DNA from: Variovorax sp. OV700
GTDB lineage: Bacteria; Pseudomonadota; Gammaproteobacteria; Burkholderiales; Burkholderiaceae_C
Assembly (NCBI RefSeq): GCF_900099805.1
Contig: NZ_FNDR01000003.1
Span: forward strand, 434,001-498,000
DNA length: 64,000 bases
Reading direction: 5' to 3'
Under the pieces are notes generated by a model that saw only the letters and a list, made by a program, of their open reading frames with translations, was not told where the DNA came from and did no database searches. Position numbers and translations under genes: made by a program. Shown in pieces: positions 44,644 through 52,818 of this stretch (within the stretch, counting starts at the first letter, position 1; each line of letters begins with the position of its first letter).

Positions 44644-44843
44644 GGCTCGCGAATTGTGTCCGGCGGCGTGCCGCGATGGGAGGACGCCTTTTGTACTCAT
44701 AGGCGAAGCATCCGTCGAGACGCTTGTGTGGTGCATTCCACAAAACGCGAGAAAAGTGCCGGTTCCGAATCTGGACCACGGTCGTGCCGTGATCAGCAAA
44801 ACGACAATTCGGTGTCCGGCTTGTCTATTGGGAGGAAACAAAA

Positions 44844-45575
44844 ATGAAGGATCGATCGACCGCTTGTTCCGCATCGCACTGCGTGCTGCTGGCCTCGGTG
44901 TTCACTGGGCTGCTGGCGCTCGCGGGCTGCGGCTCCAGGCCCGCAATTGCGCCAGAGCTTCCCGTCGTCACCCGCGTCATGGTGATTCCGGTAGCGCCGA
45001 TCAAGAAGCTTCACACCGAGAACAAGGGCATCCCGCTCGGGGTACTGTGGCAGTCGATTGCCGATCGCGTCAAGGGCTCTGAATTCAACGAGCGCATGGA
45101 GGCCGTCCGCAAGGACATGGGCCCGAAGATGACGGCGGCGCTGGTCGCGCAGCTGAATGCGCAGGGCTATCAGGCGCAGGCGCTCGAAGGTGTTTCCAGG
45201 CCGGCGGCTTCGCCCGACAACATCGACTACGGACTGCTGCCGACCTCGGAGCCGGTGCTGCACGTCTATTTCAACGAAATCGGCATGTCTTCCGCGCGCT
45301 TCTCGACCGACTATGTGCCGCGCGTGAACCTGAGCGCTTATCTGATGACCGCCAAGGATGGAGACACCGTCTACTCTGAGACCATCTACTACGGTGCCGA
45401 CGCCAGCGGCGATTCTTCCGGCAGCGTGCCGGCCAATGCGCGCGACCGCTGGGGAAGCTTTGGCGAGCTGGTGGCGCAGCCGCAGGCGGTGGCCCGCAGC
45501 TACGACGATGCGGTCGCCGCGCTGGCCACCCGGATCGCGAAGAACATACGCGCGAACACGGCGCCGCCGCGCTGA
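44844..45575 (+). CDS. Lipoprotein of unknown function
   Basis: A 243-residue protein with a lipobox signal (LALAGC, Cys about residue 29). No family is recognised. The mature part has the pattern PVVTRVMVIPVAPIKKLHTE, a central segment of predicted beta strands (VLHVYFNEIGM, PRVNLSAYLM, TVYSETIYYGAD) and a C-terminal helix. It has a strong ribosome site (GGAGGAA, 44831-44837). It is followed by a strong bidirectional terminator that separates it from rhlE. The 200-base leader shows no clear promoter hexamers. Confidence 0.72.
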   Translation: MKDRSTACSASHCVLLASVFTGLLALAGCGSRPAIAPELPVVTRVMVIPVAPIKKLHTENKGIPLGVLWQSIADRVKGSEFNERMEAVRKDMGPKMTAALVAQLNAQGYQAQALEGVSRPAASPDNIDYGLLPTSEPVLHVYFNEIGMSSARFSTDYVPRVNLSAYLMTAKDGDTVYSETIYYGADASGDSSGSVPANARDRWGSFGELVAQPQAVARSYDDAVAALATRIAKNIRANTAPPR

Positions 45576-45591
45576 TGGCCCGGACAGAAAA

Positions 45592-45618
45592 ACAAAGGGC
45601 ACCGAGGTGCCCTTGTTC
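45592..45618. terminator. Bidirectional intrinsic terminator
   Basis: AACAAAGGGCACC (45592-45604) and GGTGCCCTTGTT (45607-45618) form a 12-bp stem with a single-base bulge, a two-base central spacer, and A/T-rich flanks on both sides. It serves the convergent lipoprotein and rhlE genes. Confidence 0.85.
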
Positions 45619-45653
45619 ATTTGCGGGATAGTTGGTTCTACCCGAGGTTCCGC

Positions 45654-47492
45654 TTAGCGGCCGAAAGAACGGCCACCGCCACCACCGCCGGAGCGATTGC
45701 CACCACCGCCACCGCCGCCGCCGTAACCACCGCCACCACCCGAACGGCCACCGCCGCCCGAACGGTTGCCGCCGTAGCCACCACCACCACCGCCGCCGCC
45801 CGGACGGCCACGTCCGCGGCCGCCACCCATGTGGTCGACGCTCGTACGCAACGGATCCGGCTGGCCATCGCCGCCTGCAACCGCTTCAGCACGCAGGTGC
45901 GCGACCTGGTTGGCTTGCGTCGGGCTGTGGCTGTTGCCGTGATGGCGCGGTTGGCGCTCGTCATGCGGCAGATGATTCTGTTGTTGATGATGATGCTGGG
46001 GTGCATGGTGCGGCGTGCGTGCCGGACCTTGCGGGCCACGGCCCTGCGGCGGGCGTGCACCCTGGCCGCGCGGGCCTTGCCCCTGGCCTTGGCCGCCGCC
46101 ATTGGCGTTGCGGCCTTGACCGCCACCGCCCTGGCCGCCACCACGGCGTTGACCGCCGCCGTTGCCGCCACCACCGCCGCCAGCGCGTTCGCCGCCGCCT
46201 TGGCCGGCCTTGTTCTCGCGAATGCGTTGCAGCATTTCGGTGCGAGCAGCCTTGGCGGCCGCCTGCATCACGTCGCGGCTCGGCGGACGGCCGGCGCCGC
46301 CCCAGATCGTCTGGCGACCCATGGCGATCGGTTCGGCGCGTTCGCCGTCTTCAGGACCGAAGCCTTCGACGAACTGCACCGGAATCGTCTGCTTGGTGAA
46401 GCGTTCGATTTCCTGCATGAAGCCTTCTTCGTCCAGGCAGACAAAGCTCACGGCCTCGCCGCTCGAACCGGCGCGGCCGGTGCGGCCGATGCGGTGCACG
46501 TAGTCTTCGCTGACGTTCGGGATTTCGTAGTTCACGACGTGCGGCAGCTCGTCGATGTCGATGCCGCGGGCTGCGATGTCGGTGGCCACCAGCGCGCGGA
46601 TGTCGCCGCTCTTGAAGCCGGCCAGCGCTTGCGTACGCGCGCTCTGGCTCTTGTTGCCGTGCAGCGCCATCGCCTCGATGCCGTTCTTGGTCAGGAATTC
46701 GGCCACGCTGTTGGCGCCGAACTTGGTGCGCGTGAACACGAGCACCTGGCTCCACTTGTTCTCGTTGATGATGTGCGCGAGCAGCGCCTTCTTCTTGCCG
46801 CGGCCCACGGGGTGAATCACCTGGGTGATGCGCTGCACGGTGGTGTTGCGCGGAGTCACCTGGATGCTTTGCGGGTTCTTGAGCAGCGTGGCCGCCAGGT
46901 CGCGGATTTCGTCGCTGAAGGTGGCCGAGAACAGCAGGCTCTGCTTTTCCCGGGGCACCAGCGCGAGGATCTTCTTCACGTCGTGGATGAAGCCCATGTC
47001 GAGCATGCGGTCGGCTTCGTCCAGGATCAGCATCTGGACCTGGCTCAGGTCGAGCATGCCCTGCTGCTGCAGGTCGAGCAGGCGGCCGGGGGTGGCCACG
47101 AGGATGTCGACACCCTTCTTGAGCTTGCTGATCTGCGGATTCATGCCCACGCCGCCAAAGATCACCGTGGAGTCGAGCTCCAGGTACTTGCCGTAGGTGC
47201 GGACCGACTCTTCGACCTGGGCCGCGAGTTCGCGCGTGGGCGTGAGCACCAGGGCACGAATGCCGATGCCGCCGAACTTGTTGGTGGCGCTCGCGCCCGT
47301 GCTGAGCTTGTGCAGCATCGGCAGGGTGAAGGCGGCCGTCTTGCCGGTGCCGGTCTGGGCGCCGCCGAGCAGGTCGTGCCCGTCGAGAACCGCGGGAATG
47401 GCTTGCGCCTGGATGGGGGTGGGGGTGTCGTAACCGTGCTCGTGCACAGCCTTCAAGATGGCGGGAGCCAGCTTCAGTTCGTCAAAATTCAT
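45654..47492 (-). CDS. rhlE: DEAD-box ATP-dependent RNA helicase (RhlE type) with Gly/Arg-rich tail
   Basis: A 612-residue helicase. The core has the Q motif ([12 protein letters not shown]), Walker A AQTGTGKT (45-52), DEAD at 158-161, SAT at 189-191, then [12 protein letters not shown] in the second domain. It remodels RNA in ribosome assembly or decay. From about residue 430 the tail is low-complexity: Gly/Arg/Asn-rich RGG-like repeats, with a His/Gln cluster ([20 protein letters not shown]) near 510-530. Such tails bind RNA non-specifically and can drive condensation. The start ATG 47492 lies below a leader with two alternative hairpins (47503-47545). Confidence 0.93.
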   Translation of the reverse strand: MNFDELKLAPAILKAVHEHGYDTPTPIQAQAIPAVLDGHDLLGGAQTGTGKTAAFTLPMLHKLSTGASATNKFGGIGIRALVLTPTRELAAQVEESVRTYGKYLELDSTVIFGGVGMNPQISKLKKGVDILVATPGRLLDLQQQGMLDLSQVQMLILDEADRMLDMGFIHDVKKILALVPREKQSLLFSATFSDEIRDLAATLLKNPQSIQVTPRNTTVQRITQVIHPVGRGKKKALLAHIINENKWSQVLVFTRTKFGANSVAEFLTKNGIEAMALHGNKSQSARTQALAGFKSGDIRALVATDIAARGIDIDELPHVVNYEIPNVSEDYVHRIGRTGRAGSSGEAVSFVCLDEEGFMQEIERFTKQTIPVQFVEGFGPEDGERAEPIAMGRQTIWGGAGRPPSRDVMQAAAKAARTEMLQRIRENKAGQGGGERAGGGGGGNGGGQRRGGGQGGGGQGRNANGGGQGQGQGPRGQGARPPQGRGPQGPARTPHHAPQHHHQQQNHLPHDERQPRHHGNSHSPTQANQVAHLRAEAVAGGDGQPDPLRTSVDHMGGGRGRGRPGGGGGGGGYGGNRSGGGGRSGGGGGYGGGGGGGGNRSGGGGGGRSFGR

Positions 47493-47502
47493 TGGAAACA
47501 AT

Positions 47503-47545
47503 AAGCGCCATACACGGCGCAGTGGCATCGGCCCGCTTGGCGCTT
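47503..47545 (-). other. Alternative hairpins in the rhlE leader
   Basis: GCGCC (47505-47509) pairs with GGCGC (47516-47520), or AAGCGCC (47503-47509) pairs with GGCGCTT (47539-47545). Because they share one arm, only one can form. The structure starts 11 bases upstream of the rhlE ATG on the minus strand and could cover the start region. The rest of the 285-base gap before ettA shows no gene. Confidence 0.4.
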
Positions 47546-47777
47546 TTTGCAACGCCGAGCCAGTCAAGGCAGATGAAGGTCAGGGGTGGGAGCCGAAAAA
47601 CCCGTCGTGATAAAGGGCTTTCTTCGTCCCCGGCAGAGAGCCGGTGTTGCGGGCAACTGGACCCGGCAACGGTGCCTATTGTCGCATGAGTCGATAATGC
47701 GTGGTTTGCCGCGCCCGAAAATCGCTTTCGGCACCCGCGCTTTCCGAATCTCCGCTACCCAAGGTAACTACCCCCAG

Positions 47778-49439
47778 ATGGCTCAATACGTCTATTCGAT
47801 GAACCGCGTCAGCAAGACCGTGCCGCCCAAGCGGCAGCTCTTGAAAGACATTTCGCTCTCTTTCTTCCCCGGCGCCAAGATCGGCGTGCTCGGCCTGAAC
47901 GGCTCGGGCAAGTCCACGCTGCTCAAGATCATGGCGGGTGTGGACAAGGAGTTCGAGGGCGAGGCGCTGCCCATGCCGGGGATGACGATCGGCTATCTGG
48001 AGCAGGAACCCAAGCTCAACAACGAGCACACGGTGCGCGAATCGGTCGAAGAGTCCATGGGTGCGGTGTTTGCGGCCAAGGCGCGCCTCGAAGAGGTGTA
48101 CATCGCCTATGGTGCCGAAGACGCCGACTTCGACGCGCTGGCGGCCGAGCAGGCCCAACTTGAAGCCGTCATCGCCACCGCCGGCACCGATTCCGAACAT
48201 CAACTGGAAATCGCCGCCGATGCCCTCCGCCTTCCGCCGTGGGACGCGAAGATCAGCCTGCTGTCAGGCGGCGAAAAGCGGCGCGTGGCGCTGTGCCGCC
48301 TCTTGCTGTCCAAGCCCGACATGCTGCTGCTCGATGAGCCGACCAACCACTTGGACGCCGAATCGGTGGAGTGGCTCGAAGTGTTCCTGCAGCGCTTCAC
48401 GGGCACCGTGGTGGCCATCACCCACGATCGCTACTTCCTCGACAACGCGGCCGAGTGGATCCTTGAAATGGACCGCGGTCGCGGCATTCCCTGGAAGGGC
48501 AACTACAGCACTTGGCTCGAGCAGAAGGGCGAACGCCTGGCGCAGGAGCAGAAGAGCGAAGAAGCCCACGCCAAGGCGCTGAAGAAGGAACTGGAGTGGT
48601 CGCGCCAGAACCCGAAGGCGCGTCAGGCCAAGAGCAAATCCCGCCTGGCTCGCTTCGAAGAGCTGAGCGACATGGAATACCAGAAGCGCAACGAGACGCA
48701 GGAAATCTTCATTCCTGTGGCGGAGCGGCTGGGCCAACAGGTGTTCGAGTTCCACGGCGTCAGCAAGTCCTTCGGCGACCGCATGCTGATCGACAACCTG
48801 AGCTTCACCGTGCCGCCGGGCGCGATCGTCGGCATCATCGGCCCGAACGGCGCCGGCAAGTCGACGCTCTTCAAGCTGCTCGCGGGCAAGGAACAGCCGG
48901 ACAGCGGCGAAGTCATCATCGGCTCGACAGTCAAGATGGCCTTCGTGGACCAGCACCGCGACGAGCTCGCCAACAACAAGACCGTGTGGGAAGACATTTC
49001 CAACGGCCTGGACATCATCAACGTCGGCAAGTTCCAGATGGCGAGCCGCGCGTATGCGGGCCGCTTCAACTTCAACGGCGCCGACCAGCAGAAGAAGGTC
49101 GGAACGCTGTCGGGCGGTGAACGCGGTCGCCTGCACCTGGCCAAGACGCTGATCGCGGGCGGCAACGTGCTGCTGCTGGACGAACCCTCGAACGACCTCG
49201 ACGTCGAAACCCTGCGTGCGCTCGAAGACGCGCTGCTCGAGTTCGCCGGCACGGTCATGGTCATCAGCCATGACCGCTGGTTCCTCGACCGTATCGCCAC
49301 GCACATCCTGGCCGCCGAAGGCGACAGCCAGTGGACCTTCTTCGACGGCAACTACCAGGAGTACGAAGCCGACAAGAAGAAGCGCCTCGGCGAAGAGGGT
49401 GCCAAGCCCAAGCGCATGCGCTACAAGGCTCTGAAGTAA
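47778..49439 (+). CDS. ettA: Energy-dependent translational throttle protein EttA
   Basis: ABC-F protein that binds the ribosomal E site and gates the first elongation step according to ATP/ADP level. The 553-residue length matches EttA (555). Two ABC modules are intact: Walker A GLNGSGKST (39-47) and GPNGAGKST (about 354), signatures LSGGEKRRVALCRLL and LSGGERGRLHLAKTL, Walker B LLLDEPTNHLD and LLLDEPSNDLD. Between them is the P-site tRNA interaction linker (about 240-320, GIPWKGNYSTWLEQKGER). The ATG at 47778 matches the family N-terminus; the open frame upstream is not coding. It converges on the next gene with a 3-base gap. Confidence 0.95.
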   Translation: MAQYVYSMNRVSKTVPPKRQLLKDISLSFFPGAKIGVLGLNGSGKSTLLKIMAGVDKEFEGEALPMPGMTIGYLEQEPKLNNEHTVRESVEESMGAVFAAKARLEEVYIAYGAEDADFDALAAEQAQLEAVIATAGTDSEHQLEIAADALRLPPWDAKISLLSGGEKRRVALCRLLLSKPDMLLLDEPTNHLDAESVEWLEVFLQRFTGTVVAITHDRYFLDNAAEWILEMDRGRGIPWKGNYSTWLEQKGERLAQEQKSEEAHAKALKKELEWSRQNPKARQAKSKSRLARFEELSDMEYQKRNETQEIFIPVAERLGQQVFEFHGVSKSFGDRMLIDNLSFTVPPGAIVGIIGPNGAGKSTLFKLLAGKEQPDSGEVIIGSTVKMAFVDQHRDELANNKTVWEDISNGLDIINVGKFQMASRAYAGRFNFNGADQQKKVGTLSGGERGRLHLAKTLIAGGNVLLLDEPSNDLDVETLRALEDALLEFAGTVMVISHDRWFLDRIATHILAAEGDSQWTFFDGNYQEYEADKKKRLGEEGAKPKRMRYKALK

Positions 49440-49442
49440 GCC

Positions 49443-49898
49443 TCAGGTCGCTTCAGCAAGAGCGTGCGGTTCCGCAAGGGGCTGCGCGCTTTTTTCATCG
49501 TCCGCCGTAAACACCTCGCGTGCGGCGAAGAGGCCGTTCAGTGCCGCCGGGAAGCCTGCGTACACCGCCATCTGCATGATGACCTCGACCACCTCGGAGC
49601 GCGTCACGCCGACGTTCAGCGCAGCCTGGATGTGCACCCTCAACTGCGGCGCGGCATTGCCCATGGCGGTGAGCGCGGCCACGGTCGCGATCTCGCGGGA
49701 GCGCAGGTCGAGGCCGGGGCGCGAGTAGATGTCGCCGAACGGAAACTCGATCACCAGGCGGCCAAAGTCCGGCGCGATGTCGGCCAGGCTTTCGACCACC
49801 TTGACGCCGCCTTCACCGTCGATCTCGTGGAGCTTGGCCAGGCCACGCGTGTAGCGCAGGTTGTCGTTGTGGCCCTGGTCCTGTTGTGTGTTCGTCAT
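49443..49898 (-). CDS. Carboxymuconolactone decarboxylase-family protein
   Basis: A 151-residue AhpD-like helical protein. It has the family core (PDFGRLVIEFPFGDIYSRPG, REIATVAALTAMG, EVVEVIMQMAVYAGFPAA). The catalytic Cys pair of the alkylhydroperoxidase branch is absent, so it is closer to the decarboxylase-type members. The start codon at 49898 has GGAAAG just upstream. It overlaps the MerR gene by 86 bases in another frame, an unusual degree of overlap. The pair is likely co-transcribed under MerR control. It converges on ettA 3 bases away. Confidence 0.85.
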   Translation of the reverse strand: MTNTQQDQGHNDNLRYTRGLAKLHEIDGEGGVKVVESLADIAPDFGRLVIEFPFGDIYSRPGLDLRSREIATVAALTAMGNAAPQLRVHIQAALNVGVTRSEVVEVIMQMAVYAGFPAALNGLFAAREVFTADDEKSAQPLAEPHALAEAT

Positions 49899-50313
49899 TG
49901 CTCGTCTTTCCTTGCCGGGCTTTGCCCGATGGTGGAGGACGCTTCTTCGTCTTCTCGACCGCGCGGTAGTGGTCGATCTTGAGCGACAGCGCTTGCATGG
50001 ATTGCTGCAGCGCCGCCACCCGGGCCTGAACTTCGGCAAGGTGCTCCTCGAGCATCTCGCGCCGTTCGCCGACGCTGGCGTCCCCCTGGCTTCGAAGCCT
50101 GACGAAGGCCTGCATGCCCTGGATGGACATGCCGGTCTCGCGCAGGCGCAACAGGAAAGCCAGCAAGTCCATGTCGGCGCTCGCATAGCGCCGCTGACCG
50201 CCCGGTGCACGCGGCACCGCGGCAATCAGCCCGATGCGCTCGTAGTAGCGCAGCGTGTGGGCCGTGAGGCCGGTGCGTTGCGCGACTTCCGCGATGGTCA
50301 AGCTGACTTCCAT
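49813..50313 (-). CDS. MerR-family transcriptional regulator
   Basis: A 166-residue MerR protein. The N-terminal winged helix (TIAEVAQRTGLTAHTLRYYE) is followed by a dimer coiled coil (residues about 80-125), with no metal-binding Cys set, so it is of the organic or redox-responding kind. Its last 28 codons overlap the downstream decarboxylase-like gene in another frame (49813-49898); the C-terminal Pro/Gln/Arg-rich tail has no family counterpart, so the true stop may have been lost by a frameshift. ATG 50313 is chosen because it matches the family start. Confidence 0.85.
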   Translation of the reverse strand: MEVSLTIAEVAQRTGLTAHTLRYYERIGLIAAVPRAPGGQRRYASADMDLLAFLLRLRETGMSIQGMQAFVRLRSQGDASVGERREMLEEHLAEVQARVAALQQSMQALSLKIDHYRAVEKTKKRPPPSGKARQGKTSNDEHTTGPGPQRQPALHAWPGQAPRDRR

Positions 50314-50347
50314 GGCGGGAATTCTCGAAGTTCGAGCGCGCTCCAAG

Positions 50348-51742
50348 TCAAGCGCTTTCTGCGGCTTCCTTCGGCAGCGGCGTTCGGGGCGCGAAGTCGC
50401 CCGGTTCCGGCCAGCGCATCTGCACGCGCTTTTGCACCGTGTGGATGTTGTTGCGCAGCGCATAGAGCTCATCGGCATACGACAGTGGAACGGCCACCTT
50501 GTTCACCACGCGGTCGAGCTCGTCGAGTTCGTCGAGCAACTCCTTGCGCTCGCCTTGCCGCGCATCGACCTTGGCCTCGATGTCGCGCAGCCGCGCATAC
50601 CAGCGGAACACACGCCGACGCACGCGGAACTGGTAGAGCGGCGGCACCACGCGGCTCAGCGGCAGCATCAGCACCAAGAGGCCGCCGAGCACCAGCCACA
50701 TGCGCTCGATCAGATTGCTGGCCCAGAACGGCAGGTAGCGCTGCCAGAACGGCGGCGTGCCGTTGATCGCGCGGTCGCCCTCCGGGCTCACGGGCAGTTC
50801 GCTGGTGCGCGTGTTGGGAAAGTCGCGCGCGCGGTTGAACCAGCCGGCATCGCTGTGCATGCCTTGCGCGGCCTGAGCAAAAAGCTGCCGCAGCGCCGGG
50901 TGCGTCTCGTCGCGCGAGAGCAGCGAGGTGGTGGCCGCGAGCAGCGATACGTCGGAGGGCGGCAGGTCCCTAGAAAGGTCGACTACGCCGCGCGGCAGCG
51001 TGACCGCCGAGAGGAACGGGAAGCGCCGCGTATAGGCGTCGGCCTGGCCGAAATCCATGAGCTTGATGTCGGGCGCGCGCAGCAGGCGCTGCACCTGCGG
51101 CGACTGCGGCGCGGAGGCCAGCACGATGGCGTCGAGCAGGCCGGCCTGCAGCGCTTCGGCGGCGGCCGCCTGTTCGAGGTTGGAGAGCTGTAGCGCGTCG
51201 GGGTCGAGGTGATTGGCCTTGAAGAGCCGCTCCATGATCTCGGGCAGGCCGCTGCCCGCGAGATCGACATTCACGCGCAAGCCGCGCAGTTGCGCGAGCG
51301 ATGTCAGCGTGCTCGTCTTGCGGTCGATCTTCTGTGCGCTATCCGCTCGGTAGAAGAGCCAGATCGGCTCGTAGAACAGGCTGCCGAGGGACGTGAGGCC
51401 GGCTTCCTCGTCGGCCACCGGATCGGCGCTGCCGCCGCGCACAAAGCCCACGTCGGCGCCGCCGCTGCGAAGCAGTTCCAGGTTCTCGGACGATCCCGTG
51501 GTGGCCTTGAGCTCCACCTCGATACCGCTGCTCTTGAGCAGTTCGGCATAGCGCTTGCCGAACTGCGAATAGGCGCTGCCTGTGGGCCCGGTGGCCAGGG
51601 TCACGTGCCCGGGTGGCTGCGGCTGCAGCCACCAGTAGGCGGCAATCAGCAGGCCGATCACGAGGAACACGATCGGGCCGGCCGATGCGATCAGGTCGCG
51701 GATCGAGAGCAGGATCAGCTTCAGCGTCTTGGGCATGGCCAT
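50348..51742 (-). CDS. TAXI-type solute-binding protein anchored by two membrane helices
   Basis: A 464-residue protein of the TRAP-associated extracytoplasmic immunogenic (TAXI) family. An N-terminal helix (IVFLVIGLLIAAYWWL, about 22-40) is not followed by a cleavage site. The binding domain then runs to about residue 335, with GHVTLATGPTGSAYSQFG near its start. A second helix (MWLVLGGLLVLMLPLSRVV) near 345-365 is followed by a helical, charged cytoplasmic tail of about 95 residues (LLDELDELDRVVNKV). No TRAP permease is nearby. It may act as a membrane-bound sensor or use a distant permease. The start is ATG 51742; the upstream TTG is less likely. It follows the P1 peptidase by 10 bases. Confidence 0.85.
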   Translation of the reverse strand: MAMPKTLKLILLSIRDLIASAGPIVFLVIGLLIAAYWWLQPQPPGHVTLATGPTGSAYSQFGKRYAELLKSSGIEVELKATTGSSENLELLRSGGADVGFVRGGSADPVADEEAGLTSLGSLFYEPIWLFYRADSAQKIDRKTSTLTSLAQLRGLRVNVDLAGSGLPEIMERLFKANHLDPDALQLSNLEQAAAAEALQAGLLDAIVLASAPQSPQVQRLLRAPDIKLMDFGQADAYTRRFPFLSAVTLPRGVVDLSRDLPPSDVSLLAATTSLLSRDETHPALRQLFAQAAQGMHSDAGWFNRARDFPNTRTSELPVSPEGDRAINGTPPFWQRYLPFWASNLIERMWLVLGGLLVLMLPLSRVVPPLYQFRVRRRVFRWYARLRDIEAKVDARQGERKELLDELDELDRVVNKVAVPLSYADELYALRNNIHTVQKRVQMRWPEPGDFAPRTPLPKEAAESA

Positions 51743-51752
51743 GGGAATCAAT

Positions 51753-52778
51753 TCAAATTTTGGTAGTGGCGAGGTCGGCTGCGCACGGCACGTGCATTTC
51801 GCCCACGGTGACAGAACGCGCGGCCAGCACCGCGCGCAAGGTGGCGCGCGCCACCGCCTCCGCGGCCATGGTGCCGAGCACGGTCATGCCGGGGGCATTG
51901 CCTTCGAGCGGCACGCGGCCGGTGGCCAGCGCAAAGAGCGTGTCGCCGTCGCTCATCGTGTGCACCGGGTTGATGGCGCGCGCGAGACCGTCGTGCGCCA
52001 CGCTGGCGAGGCGGTTGGCCTGCACCTTCGTCAGCACCGCGTCGGTTGCGATCACGCCCAGCGTGGTGTTGGTGCCCGCAAGCAGCGGCTTGGGCTGCTC
52101 GCCGCGCAGCAGGGCGCGACGGGTGTCGAGCAGTGCAAGCCCGTCTTCGGTGCGCGCACCGGCCACCGGCTGCGCGGTGTCGGGATCGATCACGTCGCCG
52201 AGCGCGTTGACAGCGATCAGCGCGCCCACCGTCACGCCGCCCACGGTGACCGAAGCGGTGCCGATGCCGCCCTTCATCGCGCGATGCACGCCGAAGAGCT
52301 TGCCCACGAGTGCGCCGCTGCCGGCGCCCACGTTGCCTTCGGCCGGGGCTTCATCGCTCGCCGCTTCGCAGGCCGCATAGCCGGATGCGGCGTCGGGGCG
52401 AATGCGCGCGTCGCCCATGGGCAAGTCGAACAGCACAGCGGCCGGCACGATGGGCAAGATGCCGAAGCGCACGTCCATGCCGATGTTCCGCTCCTCGAGC
52501 CAGCGCATCGCGCCCTCGGCCGCGGCCAGGCCCCAGGCGCTGCCGCCCGCCAGCATGATCCCGTGCACCTGCTGCACCAGGTTGCCGGGCGAGAGCAGGT
52601 CGGTTTCGCGCGTGCCGGGCGCGGCGCCGCGCACGTCGACGCCTGCAACAGCGCCTTCGCGCGCGAGGATCACGGTGCAGCCGGTGGGCCGGCGCGTGTC
52701 GGAAAAATGGCCTACCTCGATGCCGGCGACATCGGTGATGGCGCCTGAAGGCGAAAGATCGGAAGAGGGAACGGACAT
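51753..52778 (-). CDS. P1-family (DmpA/BapA-like) aminopeptidase or amidase, self-processing
   Basis: A 341-residue N-terminal-nucleophile protein of the DmpA/P1 family. The autocleavage site is expected at Asn-Thr in LLAGTNTTLGVIATDAVLTK (about 240-259), leaving Thr as nucleophile. Earlier conserved blocks are PGTRETDLLSPGNLVQQVHG and AEGNVGAGSGALVGK. DmpA and BapA remove N-terminal residues from peptides or D-/beta-amino-acid amides, but many family members have unknown substrates. It ends 10 bases before the TAXI gene on the same strand and diverges from the oxidase gene across 40 bases. Confidence 0.88.
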   Translation of the reverse strand: MSVPSSDLSPSGAITDVAGIEVGHFSDTRRPTGCTVILAREGAVAGVDVRGAAPGTRETDLLSPGNLVQQVHGIMLAGGSAWGLAAAEGAMRWLEERNIGMDVRFGILPIVPAAVLFDLPMGDARIRPDAASGYAACEAASDEAPAEGNVGAGSGALVGKLFGVHRAMKGGIGTASVTVGGVTVGALIAVNALGDVIDPDTAQPVAGARTEDGLALLDTRRALLRGEQPKPLLAGTNTTLGVIATDAVLTKVQANRLASVAHDGLARAINPVHTMSDGDTLFALATGRVPLEGNAPGMTVLGTMAAEAVARATLRAVLAARSVTVGEMHVPCAADLATTKI

Positions 52779-52818
52779 GGCGGCCGATTATGGGACCGCC
52801 CCTCTACGATAGGCGGCC

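Noticed and set aside
45660..46200. Possible tandem repeat array in repeated GCC/CCG runs
   Set aside because: The runs are irregular codons for Gly/Arg in the rhlE tail, not a unit of constant length.
45621..47504. 627-codon + strand frame under rhlE
   Set aside because: Reads the complement of the Gly-rich tail and helicase core; no motif of its own.
48264..49304. 346-codon minus-strand frame under ettA
   Set aside because: Antisense shadow of ABC-F modules.
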